Assembly (NCBI GenBank): GCA_039191605.1
Contig: JBCCXL010000001.1
Span: forward strand, 372,001 to 436,000
DNA from: JBCCXL01 sp039191605
GTDB taxonomy: Bacteria > Acidobacteriota > Thermoanaerobaculia > Multivoradales > JAHZIX01
DNA length: 64,000 nucleotides
Direction: 5' to 3'
In this document: piece by piece, positions 52,301-59,836 of the stretch
Position numbering within the stretch: the stretch's first letter is position 1
Layout: each line of letters begins with the position of its first letter
The notes under the pieces: model-generated
The model's database searches: none
What the model was told of the DNA's origin: nothing
The model's input: the letters and a program-made list of their open reading frames with translations, nothing else
Made by a program: the position numbers and the translations under genes

Positions 52301-52807
52301 AATCCCGCGGTGCTCGGGGCTCAGCGCCTCCACTTCGCTACCCACGCGGTCACCAGTCACCGACAGCCCCGATATTCTGGCTTGGTGCTCAGCCTTCCCG
52401 GCCAGGAGGGGGAGGATGGTCTGCTTCAGGTCTACGAAATCTTCAACCTGCGACTGCGGGCGGACCTTGTGACCCTCTCCGCGTGCGAAACCGGGCTCGG
52501 GCGGGAAGTCGGGGGGGAGGGCCTGTTGGGCTTGACTCAAGCTTTCTTCTACTCCGGCGCGTCCAACCTGGTGGTCAGCCTCTGGCGAGTAGCGGATCGC
52601 TCGACGGCGGAGCTCATGGTGGACTTCTACCGCGCCCAGCTCGGCGCAGACGAGGAAGTTCCGCTACCCTCCGATACTGGCCGCCTTGCCCGGGCGCTGC
52701 AGCAGGCGAAGCTGGAGCAATTGCAGCACCCCGACTTCGCTCACCCCTTTCACTGGGCCCCCTTCATTCTTATCGGTCGAGCCCCATCATCAGGAGATCT
52801 GCCTTGA
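49358..52807 (+). CDS. Membrane-anchored TPR-CHAT cysteine protease
   Basis: 1149 residues. An Arg-rich N-terminus and one hydrophobic segment (about 48-70, PPIVILGALSIVLSALLALP) suggest export or anchoring. A beta domain (about 85-165) precedes at least eight TPR units (about 175-560; for example AYDAALEDWRRAG, ALNNLGWVSFRLGQYAEAQ). A helical linker with an acidic low-complexity loop (about 655-685) leads into the CHAT domain (about 740-1149), which carries the caspase-type dyad His996 (HFATHAV) and Cys1043 (SACETGLG). Peptide cleavage of an unknown target is expected. ATG 49358 was chosen; a TTG 30 bases upstream is possible. The stop is coupled to the next gene. Confidence 0.9.
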   Translation: MLRRRRTRRRRTSHRVSNQRSVGRCRWQSPSPAQRGRHSGALLKLAPPIVILGALSIVLSALLALPSAASSQTAGDLSTSSWNTQEPWAQGGHYSAQLAAGEQVQLPLRLAADTYLELSIEGSVQVTVQGPRGEDAYIYPRRGATQQLLWIEPSPASPREVLISGLQDGAFELKVSSRHSAAAVDRARLLAYSSYVEGRRLAATKKRDSIERALQLFTESLEAWRLIGEDVGLASTRHNRGSALVALGRFDEALAAYDAALEDWRRAGHVGGQVDSLRALGTAYFSSGRPEAAVEPFHRALTLKPALRQELALRQGLGAVYRSLGQPREALLHLGRAQEISSQPQSGVRPAARALLLNSVGLLYLDLGEAQRAVDALDEALALAQQAENRRLEAATVNNLASADWALGERQRARQRYETSLELHRELADDEGETRALNNLGWVSFRLGQYAEAQKAFEQTLQRARQEGHQRLVAVALDNLAQVDLAQVDLAQAELTSDRLDSASARLQQALPLRRATYDRLGEVRTLTGLAQVEQRKENWQSALNTVGEALEILESMRAALPDPDLRSTYIADHRQVYELQVELMLEMHRREPGRGLDVRAFEAAERARARSLLELLSEARIEVEAGIAPHLKAEEQRLSAALSDIQHELMGLRAKPAASDVGNGDTGELDANERNTGEDGRDDGSHRDRLRERWLETREQLELLERRVRLEHPRYADLQYPRPPSLEEVQSLLSTGTALLEYSLGERRSYLFCITAESFEVFPLPPADEIAAEVRRLRQGLEQPSRRALIPALAAGYELFSQLVEPAMPTLQDQGIDHLVISPDQVLHYLTFEALISQPPRGSRQLADESWLLRDFAISYTPSASILVSLADEPSEPVPTRAEGPVLVAFADPEVPQPEGAHSGAAEDTTDSESTRERAPSARRQAIPQDPALQLPAAGNWAPPPLPYSRREAQEIAAIFPPQETQLFLADQAREDIAKQNPAVLGAQRLHFATHAVTSHRQPRYSGLVLSLPGQEGEDGLLQVYEIFNLRLRADLVTLSACETGLGREVGGEGLLGLTQAFFYSGASNLVVSLWRVADRSTAELMVDFYRAQLGADEEVPLPSDTGRLARALQQAKLEQLQHPDFAHPFHWAPFILIGRAPSSGDLP
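49364..49393 (+). repeat. 15-bp tandem duplication at the CHAT gene start
   Basis: agacgccggagaaca and agacgccggagaacc, giving the Arg-rich RRRRTRRRRT start of the CHAT protein. Confidence 0.8.
50789..50833 (+). repeat. 15-bp tandem repeat, three units, in the TPR region
   Basis: gacaatctcgcccag, gtcgatctcgctcaa, gtcgatctcgcccaa, encoding DNLAQ-VDLAQ-VDLAQ, an extra stretch in one TPR inter-helix region. Confidence 0.8.
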
Positions 52808-54051
52808 GCACTTCCAAAGATTCCCTCGACAATCGCCCCCACCGCTTTCCTGGTGAGACCTCACGGCCTCAGGAGGAGCTCGCCCTCGACACCCGCGCGA
52901 TCCACTCGGGGGAAGCCGAGCACCGAGTCGAAGGCGCCGTAGCGCCTCCGATCTTCCAAAGCTCTACCTTCGAAGTGGGAGGGCCCCGGGCCCAGAGCAC
53001 CGAGGTTAGGTATATCCGGCTGCACAATACGCCGAACCATCGAATGCTCCACGCCAAGCTCGCCGCCCTGGCCCACGGTGAAACGGCGCTGGTGACCTCC
53101 AGCGGTATGGCCGCCATCAGCGCCGCTCTGCTCTCAGTGCTGCAGCAGGGAGACCGGCTGCTCGCTCCCCGCGGTCTCTACGGCGGCACTCACGGCCTGC
53201 TCACCCAAACCTTCCCGCGCTTCGGCATCAGCGTGGACTTCATCGATAGCCAGGCTCCGGAAACCTGGGAGGCCGCCCTCCATCCGACCACCAGGGCGAT
53301 CTACGTCGAGAGCATCAGCAACCCTCTGATGGAGGTCGCTCGCCTCGACGAGGTGAGCCGCTTCGCCCAAGGCCACGGCTTGGTGAGCCTGATCGACAAT
53401 ACCTTCCTCTCCCCCTGCCTCTTCCGCCCCTTGGACCTCGGCTATGACCTCGAGCTGCACAGCGCGACCAAGATTCTCAACGGACACAGCGACGTCGTCG
53501 CTGGCGTGGTCATCGGCAGCCAGCAGCAAGTGGACGCGACGCGCGCCATTCTCGATCACCTCGGTGGCTGCCTCGACCCCCATGCCGCGGTTTTGCTGCA
53601 CCGAGGCATCAAGACCCTCGGAGTCCGAGCGCGGCAGCAGAGCCTGAACGCCCTGGCTCTGGCTCGGGCCCTGGAAGAGCATCCGGCGGTTCAGCGGGTG
53701 CTCTATCCGGGGCTAGAGGATCACCGGGACCACCGCCGCGCCGCGGAGCTCTTTGATTCCTTCGGCACCATGCTGAGCTTCGAGCCCCGCGAGGAGGTCG
53801 ATATCCAGGCCTTCCTCGGCGCCCTGCGACTGGCCATCGTCGCCCCGAGCCTGGGCGGCGTAGAAACTCTGGTGACGCAGCCGGCGGCCACCAGCCACAA
53901 AGGGCTGAGCCCGCAGGAGCGAGAAGCTGCCGGCATTTCCGATTCCATGGTACGCGTCTCCGTCGGCCTAGAGGATTCCGCAGATCTGGTGACGGACTTC
54001 TCGGCGGCTCTCCACAGCGCGACGATGGCCCTCGTTACCGGCGAAGATTAA
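52804..54051 (+). CDS. Trans-sulfuration-family PLP enzyme (Cys/Met metabolism)
   Basis: 415 residues, fold type I, of the cystathionine gamma-synthase/beta-lyase/methionine gamma-lyase family. Visible are LALDTRAIHSGE, APPIFQSSTFEVGG, the phosphate loop TSSGMAAISAALLSVL, Tyr in LYGGTHGL, the PLP-ring Asp in LIDNTFLSP, Schiff-base Lys223 in HSATKILNGHSD, and SLGGVETLVTQPA. The exact reaction is not decidable. The start is TTG 52804, overlapping the CHAT stop as TTGA with AGGAG 8 bases before it, so translation is coupled to the protease, an unexpected pairing. It may feed the same methionine/homocysteine cycle as ahcY. Confidence 0.88.
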   Translation: MSTSKDSLDNRPHRFPGETSRPQEELALDTRAIHSGEAEHRVEGAVAPPIFQSSTFEVGGPRAQSTEVRYIRLHNTPNHRMLHAKLAALAHGETALVTSSGMAAISAALLSVLQQGDRLLAPRGLYGGTHGLLTQTFPRFGISVDFIDSQAPETWEAALHPTTRAIYVESISNPLMEVARLDEVSRFAQGHGLVSLIDNTFLSPCLFRPLDLGYDLELHSATKILNGHSDVVAGVVIGSQQQVDATRAILDHLGGCLDPHAAVLLHRGIKTLGVRARQQSLNALALARALEEHPAVQRVLYPGLEDHRDHRRAAELFDSFGTMLSFEPREEVDIQAFLGALRLAIVAPSLGGVETLVTQPAATSHKGLSPQEREAAGISDSMVRVSVGLEDSADLVTDFSAALHSATMALVTGED

Positions 54052-54063
54052 GCCTGCTCCTTC

Positions 54064-54135
54064 CCTCTAGAGATACCGGACTCTAGAGATACCGGGCACT
54101 CGAGATACCCGGCCCTCCAGAGGTATCGGGCTCCC
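54064..54135 (+). repeat. 16-18 bp degenerate tandem repeat, four units
   Basis: ctctagagataccgga, ctctagagataccgggca, ctcgagatacccggcc and ctccagaggtatcgggct follow the stop codon of the PLP gene. Each unit contains a partial dyad (ctctagag), so the block can also fold. Confidence 0.8.
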
Positions 54136-54249
54136 AAGACGAAGAGCATTCCGCTCGCCTCATAACGTCGACATCCTTTGCGCAATGGAAGATGAGGGCG
54201 CAAACTGGTACCTCCGGAATTCTTCTGGAGCCGCTCTGGAGTCATCGTG

Positions 54250-54882
54250 ATGAAGCGAATCTTCCATCTTGCCCCCCTCGCTCTGTGCCTCTTGGGCCTC
54301 GCCTCGCCGGCGCTGGCGGCGAGCCCTCCGTCCTGGTCTCCCGGCTCGGCTCCCGCGTTGACGCCTCCCCCCGCCGGCAGCAGCCAGGGGGAGATCGACG
54401 AAGCGCTGGAGGCGGGCTTCGACAGCGCCACCGGTCAGGCGAGCCCCAAGCTTCCGCCCCGTGCCCGCGAGCTCGGTGCGCTGACCGGCACCTTCGACTG
54501 CAGCGAGCGAATCCTCGGTGGGGACGACAAGCTCTACGACCTCACCACCGCCCGGCGCGGCGCCTGGACCCTGAACGGGCTAGCCCTAGAGCTACGCAGC
54601 TGGAGCCCCCTGTGTCAGGAGATCAGCTTTTTGGTCTTCGACCAGCAAAAGGATCAGTGGCGCCTAGACCACATCACCGCGCCAAATTACGAATTGCGGC
54701 GATGGGTTGGAAAACGCAGCGGCGAGCGCTGGGAGTTTGAGCCGGCGGATGCAGGTCCACAAACCCTCCAGCGACTCACCATCGAGCCCACCAAGGATGA
54801 ATTCCGGATCCGCCGCGAGGATCTCCGGCGGCGGGGGCACACCACGGTGCAGGAAGTGCTCTGCAAGCGGCGCGAAGAGTAA
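54250..54882 (+). CDS. Hypothetical exported protein
   Basis: 210 residues. A clear signal peptide (MKRIFHLAPLALCLLGLASPALA) is followed by a Pro/Ser-rich stretch and a beta-rich domain from about 75: LTGTFDCSERILGG, ARRGAWTLNGLALELRSW, ISFLVFDQQKDQWRLDHI, LQRLTIEPTKDEFRIRREDL. Three cysteines are visible in the mature part (DCSER, LCQEI, LCKRR). A lipocalin-like barrel is possible, but I do not recognise a family. The start is ATG 54250; GTG 54247 directly precedes it. It converges on argH with a 31-bp gap. Confidence 0.7.
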   Translation: MKRIFHLAPLALCLLGLASPALAASPPSWSPGSAPALTPPPAGSSQGEIDEALEAGFDSATGQASPKLPPRARELGALTGTFDCSERILGGDDKLYDLTTARRGAWTLNGLALELRSWSPLCQEISFLVFDQQKDQWRLDHITAPNYELRRWVGKRSGERWEFEPADAGPQTLQRLTIEPTKDEFRIRREDLRRRGHTTVQEVLCKRREE

Positions 54883-54913
54883 AGCGCTCTCAGACGGAGT
54901 CCGAACCGTCCTC

Positions 54914-56266
54914 CTAAGCGACTTCCGGCAGCAGGCTCCACGCTTCCTGATGTCGCTGCCGGCGCTGGTGGACGAGTTCTCGCCCCTGCTCCAGTCGCTG
55001 CCGGTCTGGATCCAGATCCAGCAAGGCTGGAGCTCCAGCGTGATGCCGCGCGCGCCACGACTGGGTGGGATCTTCGTCCACCGCAGCTTCTGGAGCGATC
55101 GCCACTTCGCGGTAGGCGGCTCGGAAAGGCTCTCCCGCAGCGACCCGGCGATACACCGCGTCGGTAGCGCCGATAGCTCGGGTCATCGCCTGGCGGCAGC
55201 GCTCTTCATCGACGCTCAGGGACCCCAGAGCCGCCTGAAGAGAAAAGAGAGCATCCGCCGCCAGGGTGAGCCCCTCCAGGAAGGGCTCCTTGGTGTGCTG
55301 TAGGTCGCGATGGTAGCCGGCTCCCAGCGGAGCATAAATAGAGGCGATCTCCCCGTGGCGCCCCCGAAGCTTGGCGGCACTGGCTCGCACCAGCTCCAGC
55401 ACGTCCGGGTTGCGCTTCTGCGGCATGATCGAAGACCCCGTCGTCACCTCGTCCGCCAGGGAGATATAGCCCAGCTCCTCGGTGGAATACCAGATCAGGT
55501 CCATCGCCAGCCGGCCAGCATCGTTGAGCACCGCCAGGGCGGCGCCGAGCACCAGCCACTCGGTCTTGCCGCGGTCGCTCTGGACCGCCAGGGTATTCGC
55601 CTGGAGCTGAGAAAAGGCCAGACGCTGAGCGACGTCGTCCCGGCGCAGGGGAAGCGCCACTCCGAAGCCCGACGCCGCCCCCAGGGGAGAGCGGTCGAGG
55701 TGGCCATAGGCGGCATCGAGCCACGGTAGACCGTCCAGCAGGCAAGAGGCGTAGCTAGAGAAAAAGAGGCCGAGGGTAGAAGGCATCGCCTGCCGCATAT
55801 GCGTATATCCCGGAAGGCTGGTCTCCCGATGCTGTTGCGCCAGCTGCAGCAAACTCTCAGCACAGGAGAGGGTTCCCTCCACAACCTCGAGGAGCGCATC
55901 CCGACCCCACAGCCTCAGCGCCGCCAGCACCTGATCGTTGCGACTGCGGCCAGTGTGAATCTTGCGCCCCGCCTCCCCCAGGCGCTCGGTGAGGCGGTTC
56001 TCCAAGGCGGTGTGCCCGTCCTCCTGCTCGCGATGGATGGTGAAGTCTCCGGCGCGGGCTTCGTGAGCGGCAACAGCGAGCTCCCGCAGCACTCCCTCGA
56101 GCTCCTCTCCGTTGAGAACCTCCAGATCCTTCAGCATCATGGCGTGGGCCGCGGAGGCGAGAGCGTCGTAGGGCAGCAGGCGCTGATCCAGCTCTGGGTC
56201 ACGACCGGTCGTGAAGCGCAGAATCCGCTCGTCCACCGCCGCTCCACGGTCCCACAGCCGGCTCAT
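54914..56266 (-). CDS. argH: Argininosuccinate lyase
   Basis: 450 residues of the fumarase/aspartase superfamily. It splits argininosuccinate into arginine and fumarate, the last step of arginine synthesis. The superfamily signature GSSIMPQKRNPDVLELVR (mobile loop with catalytic Ser) is intact. Also visible are IHTGRSRNDQV, LPGYTHMRQAMPSTLG and SPLGAASGFG. The usual substrate-binding YNKDLQ-type motif reads YHRDLQHTKEP. The ATG overlaps the argG stop (ATGA, 56263-56266), so argG and argH form a coupled operon. Confidence 0.95.
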   Translation of the reverse strand: MSRLWDRGAAVDERILRFTTGRDPELDQRLLPYDALASAAHAMMLKDLEVLNGEELEGVLRELAVAAHEARAGDFTIHREQEDGHTALENRLTERLGEAGRKIHTGRSRNDQVLAALRLWGRDALLEVVEGTLSCAESLLQLAQQHRETSLPGYTHMRQAMPSTLGLFFSSYASCLLDGLPWLDAAYGHLDRSPLGAASGFGVALPLRRDDVAQRLAFSQLQANTLAVQSDRGKTEWLVLGAALAVLNDAGRLAMDLIWYSTEELGYISLADEVTTGSSIMPQKRNPDVLELVRASAAKLRGRHGEIASIYAPLGAGYHRDLQHTKEPFLEGLTLAADALFSLQAALGSLSVDEERCRQAMTRAIGATDAVYRRVAAGEPFRAAYREVAIAPEAAVDEDPTQSWRARHHAGAPALLDLDPDRQRLEQGRELVHQRRQRHQEAWSLLPEVA

Positions 56267-57519
56267 GATTCCCGATTCTCTTTGATGATCATGCGGTGAG
56301 CCTGCAGACGCAGCGCGGCGATTCGAATGAAGCCGCTGGCGTCGGTGGCGTCGTAGCCTCCCTCCACATCCATCGAAGACAGGCTTTGGTTGTAGAGGGA
56401 GCTGGTCGATTCACGACCGAGAATGTCTACATTCCCCTTGTACAGCCGCACCGTCACCACCCCATCGATCAGCTCCTGCGCCTGCGAGAAGGCGGCGCGA
56501 ATGAAGTCCATCTCTGGGCTGAACCAGAAGCCGTTGTAGATCAGCTCGGTGAACTTGGGAGAGAGCCCGTCCCGTAGACGCAGCACCTCGCGGTCCATGG
56601 CGATACCCTCGAGATCCCGCAGCGCGCGATGCAGCACCGTTCCCGCGGGGGTCTCGTAAACCCCTCGGCTCTTGATCCCGACGAAGCGATTCTCTACCAG
56701 GTCGATGCGCCCCACGCCGTGCTCCCCGGCGAGCTCATTGAGGCGGTGAAAGAGCTCCAGCGGGTCCGTCACTTCCGAGCGAGGCTCGAAGCTTCCCGGT
56801 TGCCCCCTGAGCTCCACCAGGGCCACCGGTATAGCGTCCTTGAAGTGAAGGGCGATGAATGCCGGTTCATCGGGCGCATCCAGCACCGAGCGAGTCAGCT
56901 TGAACATGTCTTCCGAGGGAGTGTGGGCCGGATCCTCCAACACACCGGCCTCGTAGCTGCGGTGCATCAGGTTCTCGTCCGTGCTGTAGGGCTTCTCCGC
57001 CGTCGCTTCGACTTCCAGCCCGCGCTCTTCGACGAAGGCCAGGAGATCCTTGCGCCCCTGGAAACGATCGAGGAATTCACGCTCCTTCCACGGCGCAATG
57101 ATTTCCAGACTCGGCGCCAGGGCGGCGTATGCGAGCTCGAAGCGCACCTGATCATTTCCCTTGCCGGTGGCGCCATGGGACACCGCCTGTGCGCCCGTCT
57201 CGCGAGCGATCTGCACCTGACGCTTAGCGATCACCGGCCTCGCCAGGGCGGTACCCAACAAGTAGCGATTCTCGTAGACCGCATTGCCGGCAATGGCGGG
57301 ATAGATGTAATCGGTGACCAACTCTCGCTGCAGGTTCTCCACTCGAACTTCTGTCGCACCGGCCTGCTGGGCTCGGCGCGCGACGTCGTCGAAATCTTCT
57401 TGCTGCCCGACATCGGCGACATAAGCCACCACGTCGTAGCCTCGATCCTGCAGCTCCTGCAAGATACAAACGGTATCCAATCCGCCGCTATAGGCCAGTA
57501 CGACTCGTTTCCCTGCCAT
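56263..57519 (-). CDS. argG: Argininosuccinate synthase
   Basis: 418 residues. It joins citrulline and aspartate with ATP. The N-type ATP pyrophosphatase P-loop AYSGGLDTVCILQELQDRGY is present. Also visible are YVADVGQQEDF, GNAVYENRYLLGTALARPVI, the citrulline/aspartate loop SHGATGKGNDQVRFE, and PYSTDENLMHRSYEAG. The ATG at 57519 is preceded by AAGGAG with 10-base spacing; the frame continues 14 codons upstream without family features. It is first gene of the argGH operon; hspQ is divergent, 195 bp away. Confidence 0.96.
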   Translation of the reverse strand: MAGKRVVLAYSGGLDTVCILQELQDRGYDVVAYVADVGQQEDFDDVARRAQQAGATEVRVENLQRELVTDYIYPAIAGNAVYENRYLLGTALARPVIAKRQVQIARETGAQAVSHGATGKGNDQVRFELAYAALAPSLEIIAPWKEREFLDRFQGRKDLLAFVEERGLEVEATAEKPYSTDENLMHRSYEAGVLEDPAHTPSEDMFKLTRSVLDAPDEPAFIALHFKDAIPVALVELRGQPGSFEPRSEVTDPLELFHRLNELAGEHGVGRIDLVENRFVGIKSRGVYETPAGTVLHRALRDLEGIAMDREVLRLRDGLSPKFTELIYNGFWFSPEMDFIRAAFSQAQELIDGVVTVRLYKGNVDILGRESTSSLYNQSLSSMDVEGGYDATDASGFIRIAALRLQAHRMIIKENRES

Positions 57520-57714
57520 GGTGTTGATGCTCCTTGCACCAGTCAAAGGCCTCGGCAGCACGAAGTGGCGTGAAGACCGCTCATCTGCCTTGGCCCGTTA
57601 GGGCGAAGGCGTATTGTATAGAGATCTTGGAGGAGGTCGATGGTGGGACTTCCGCCATCGACTTACATCCGAGTAGCCGGCAGCTTCGAATTTGTGTTTT
57701 AGAGGAGAGCACAA

Positions 57715-58074
57715 ATGGCTACTCATGACTACATTCAAATCCAAGCCTCCCCCAAAGAGGGAGAGGGCCGAGCCGATTTCGGCCCCGGGCAGATCGTGCG
57801 ACACCAACTCTTCGGTTACCGAGGAGTGGTCTTCGATGTCGACGCGGTCTTTATGGGTACCGAAGATTGGTATCTCAAGGTTGCTAAGAGCCGCCCGCCC
57901 AAAGACAAGCCTTGGTACCACGTCCTGCCCGACGGCTCGGATCAGACCACCTATGTCGCCGAGCAAAATCTGCGGCCTGCGGAGGTTCTCTCGCCAATCC
58001 AGCATCCGCTCGTCGAGAGCCACTTCGATCGCTTCGAGAACGGTGAATACAGATCGGTTCACAGTCCTCACTAA
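57715..58074 (+). CDS. hspQ: HspQ/hemimethylated DNA-binding (YccV-like) protein
   Basis: 119 residues with a single YccV-like SH3-type beta-barrel: FGPGQIVRHQLFGYRGVVFDVDAVF, WYLKVAKSRPPKDKPWYHVL, TTYVAEQNLRP. In E. coli HspQ is a heat-shock protein that modulates Lon and binds hemimethylated DNA. The N-terminal ~18 residues are an extension. GAGGAG lies 8 bases before ATG 57715. It is divergent from argG and has no operon partner downstream. Confidence 0.88.
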   Translation: MATHDYIQIQASPKEGEGRADFGPGQIVRHQLFGYRGVVFDVDAVFMGTEDWYLKVAKSRPPKDKPWYHVLPDGSDQTTYVAEQNLRPAEVLSPIQHPLVESHFDRFENGEYRSVHSPH

Positions 58075-58167
58075 AGCTCTGCGCAAAGCGCCTCAGCTAC
58101 GCTGAATACCCCATCGAGGCAGCCTCCGATGAGGCTGACCATGAATAGATCGTGAAGAGCGACAAGG

Positions 58168-58196
58168 TTGACACCTTTCGCCGCAAGGCGTAGCGT
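58168..58196 (+). promoter_or_regulatory. Candidate promoter of the marR-type gene, likely leaderless
   Basis: Consensus TTGACA (58168-58173), 17 bases, TAGCGT (58191-58196), then ATG at 58204. The -10 is weak (3 of 6). TTGACACCT and GTGACACCT form a direct repeat 28 bp apart that ends on the start codon. Confidence 0.5.
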
Positions 58197-58203
58197 GACA
58201 CCT

Positions 58204-58680
58204 ATGTTGCGGGATGAGATCTACCAGACGAAACCCTTCTCGAGCCTGGAGGAAGAAGCCTTTCTCAACCTCCAACGCAGCTCCGGAAGGCTGCTCCAAG
58301 GTCTGACTCATACCCTCAAGCCCTTCCGCCTCTCCCCGACCCAATACAACGTCCTGCGCATCCTCAAAGGAGCCCAGCCGGATACCCTGACCTGCGGGGA
58401 TGTCGGGCAGCGCCTGGTCACGCCGGAACCGGATGTGACGCGCCTGGTGGACCGGCTGGTGCGGCGGGAGTTAGCGGAGCGCTCCCGTGACGAGCAAGAC
58501 CGACGGGTGGTGCGGGTGCGCATCACTGAAGCCGGGCTGCAACTTTTGGACCGCGCGCTGGAGCCCGTCGAGAGTTACCTCGAGGGCGTGCTGGGCCATA
58601 TGAGCTCAGAAGAGCTCCAGACCTTGATCCAGCTGCTGGAAAAAGCCCGCCAGCCCCTCGAAGCAGCGGTGATCAGCTAG
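58204..58680 (+). CDS. MarR-family regulator (MhqR-like)
   Basis: 158 residues from ATG 58204. Winged-helix core: RLSPTQYNVLRILKGAQPDTLTCGDVGQRLVTPEPDVTRLVDRLVRREL, wing AERSRDEQDRRVVRVRITEAG, flanked by the dimerisation helices at both ends. In Bacillus subtilis MhqR, a MarR-type repressor, controls a dioxygenase/hydrolase set against methylhydroquinone and quinones. The three genes that follow here are of the same kinds. A palindrome in the gap to the operon is the likely operator. A TTG at 58168 in frame coincides with the -35 element and is rejected as start. Confidence 0.88.
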   Translation: MLRDEIYQTKPFSSLEEEAFLNLQRSSGRLLQGLTHTLKPFRLSPTQYNVLRILKGAQPDTLTCGDVGQRLVTPEPDVTRLVDRLVRRELAERSRDEQDRRVVRVRITEAGLQLLDRALEPVESYLEGVLGHMSSEELQTLIQLLEKARQPLEAAVIS

Positions 58681-58703
58681 AGCCTCTCTCTTCGGGAATA
58701 GCT

Positions 58704-58732
58704 TTGAGCAAATATCTGTTGCAACAAATAAC
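58704..58732 (+). promoter_or_regulatory. Promoter with MarR-type palindrome in the spacer
   Basis: TATCTGTTG|CAACAAATA (58713-58730) is an 18-bp palindrome with one mismatched pair. It overlaps a plausible promoter, TTGAGC (58704-58709), 17 bases, AATAAC (58727-58732). Binding there would block RNA polymerase. It is the only such palindrome seen between regulator and operon. Confidence 0.6.
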
Positions 58733-58828
58733 GGCGAAACAAAGACACTCCGCCACCACCCATCACGACAATCCGCTTCATCAAAAAACGTTCTCCAAAG
58801 AGCGTGTCCAATTCAAAGGGAGTCCGTC

Positions 58829-59836
58829 ATGAACAACCTGAATCGGCCTACCAGCGCCCCACCGGCGATCCGTGGACTTCATCACGTCACCGCCATCGGA
58901 AGTGATCCCCTCACCAACTTCCGCTTCTATACCCAGACTCTCGGCCTGCGCCTGGTGAAGAAGACCGTCAACTTCGACGACCCCGGCACTTACCACCTCT
59001 ACTACGGCGACGGACAGGGCCAGCCGGGAACCATTCTCACCTTCTTCCCCTGGCCCGGCGCCCGTCGGGGAAGCCGCGGAGCCGGTCAGGCGACCGCTAC
59101 TTCCTTTTTGGTTCCCGCAGAATCTCTCGACTTCTGGCAGCATCGCCTCGAGGGACAGGGCGTCATCGTCGAGGGCATCAGCACCCGCTTCGACGACGAG
59201 AAGGTGCTCTCTTTCCTCGATCCGGATGGCCTCAAGCTGGAGCTCATCGCCCGCTCCTCGGAGGAGGACGGAACCCCATGGCAAACTCCGGAGATCAGCC
59301 CGGAGCAGGCGATTCGCGGCTTCGACGGCGTGACCTTGACGGTGCAGAACCGCAAGGCCACCGGCGACATCTTGGAGGCCATGGGCTATCGGGCGGAGCG
59401 CGAGCAAGGAGCGCGGACTCGCTACGTCGGTGACGCCACGGTGCTCGGAGCGATCGTGGATGTGCTGCATACTCCGCAACAGGGCTTAGGGCGGGTCGCC
59501 GCCGGCTCAGTTCATCACGTCGCTTTCCGGGTCGCGTCCGATGAGGAGCAGCTGGCTTGGCGGGAACGTCTCATCGAGGCGGGCATGATGATCACCCCGG
59601 TGAAGGATCGCCAATACTTCCACTCCATCTACTTCCGCGAGCCCGGTGGCGTGCTCTTCGAGATCGCTACCGATCCGCCGGGCTTCACCTTCGACGAGAG
59701 CCCGAAAGCCCTCGGCACCTCGCTGCGACTGCCGCCGTGGCTCGAGGGCCAGCGCCAGCAGCTAGAGGCAACCCTGCCGGCCCTGAACATCGAAACCGGT
59801 GAGGCTGCGAAGATCGAAGCAGGAGGTTCCCGATGA
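58829..59836 (+). CDS. VOC-family ring-cleaving dioxygenase (MhqO/MhqA-like)
   Basis: 335 residues made of two vicinal-oxygen-chelate modules. Metal ligands are expected from GLHHVTAIGSDP (His), SVHHVAFRVASDEEQLAW (His) and the Glu in REPGGVLFEIATDPPGF. FLDPDGLKLELIA closes the first module. The paralogous group includes B. subtilis MhqA/MhqO, thought to open hydroquinone-type rings. It is first gene of the operon after the regulator; its stop overlaps the hydrolase start (ATGA). GGGAG stands 6 bases before ATG 58829. Confidence 0.88.
   Translation: MNNLNRPTSAPPAIRGLHHVTAIGSDPLTNFRFYTQTLGLRLVKKTVNFDDPGTYHLYYGDGQGQPGTILTFFPWPGARRGSRGAGQATATSFLVPAESLDFWQHRLEGQGVIVEGISTRFDDEKVLSFLDPDGLKLELIARSSEEDGTPWQTPEISPEQAIRGFDGVTLTVQNRKATGDILEAMGYRAEREQGARTRYVGDATVLGAIVDVLHTPQQGLGRVAAGSVHHVAFRVASDEEQLAWRERLIEAGMMITPVKDRQYFHSIYFREPGGVLFEIATDPPGFTFDESPKALGTSLRLPPWLEGQRQQLEATLPALNIETGEAAKIEAGGSR

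Noticed and set aside
48799..52807. CRISPR-linked TPR-CHAT (Craspase-like) system
   Set aside because: No Cas7-11, gRAMP or repeat array exists here, and this CHAT protein has an N-terminal hydrophobic anchor, unlike the cytosolic Csx29 type.
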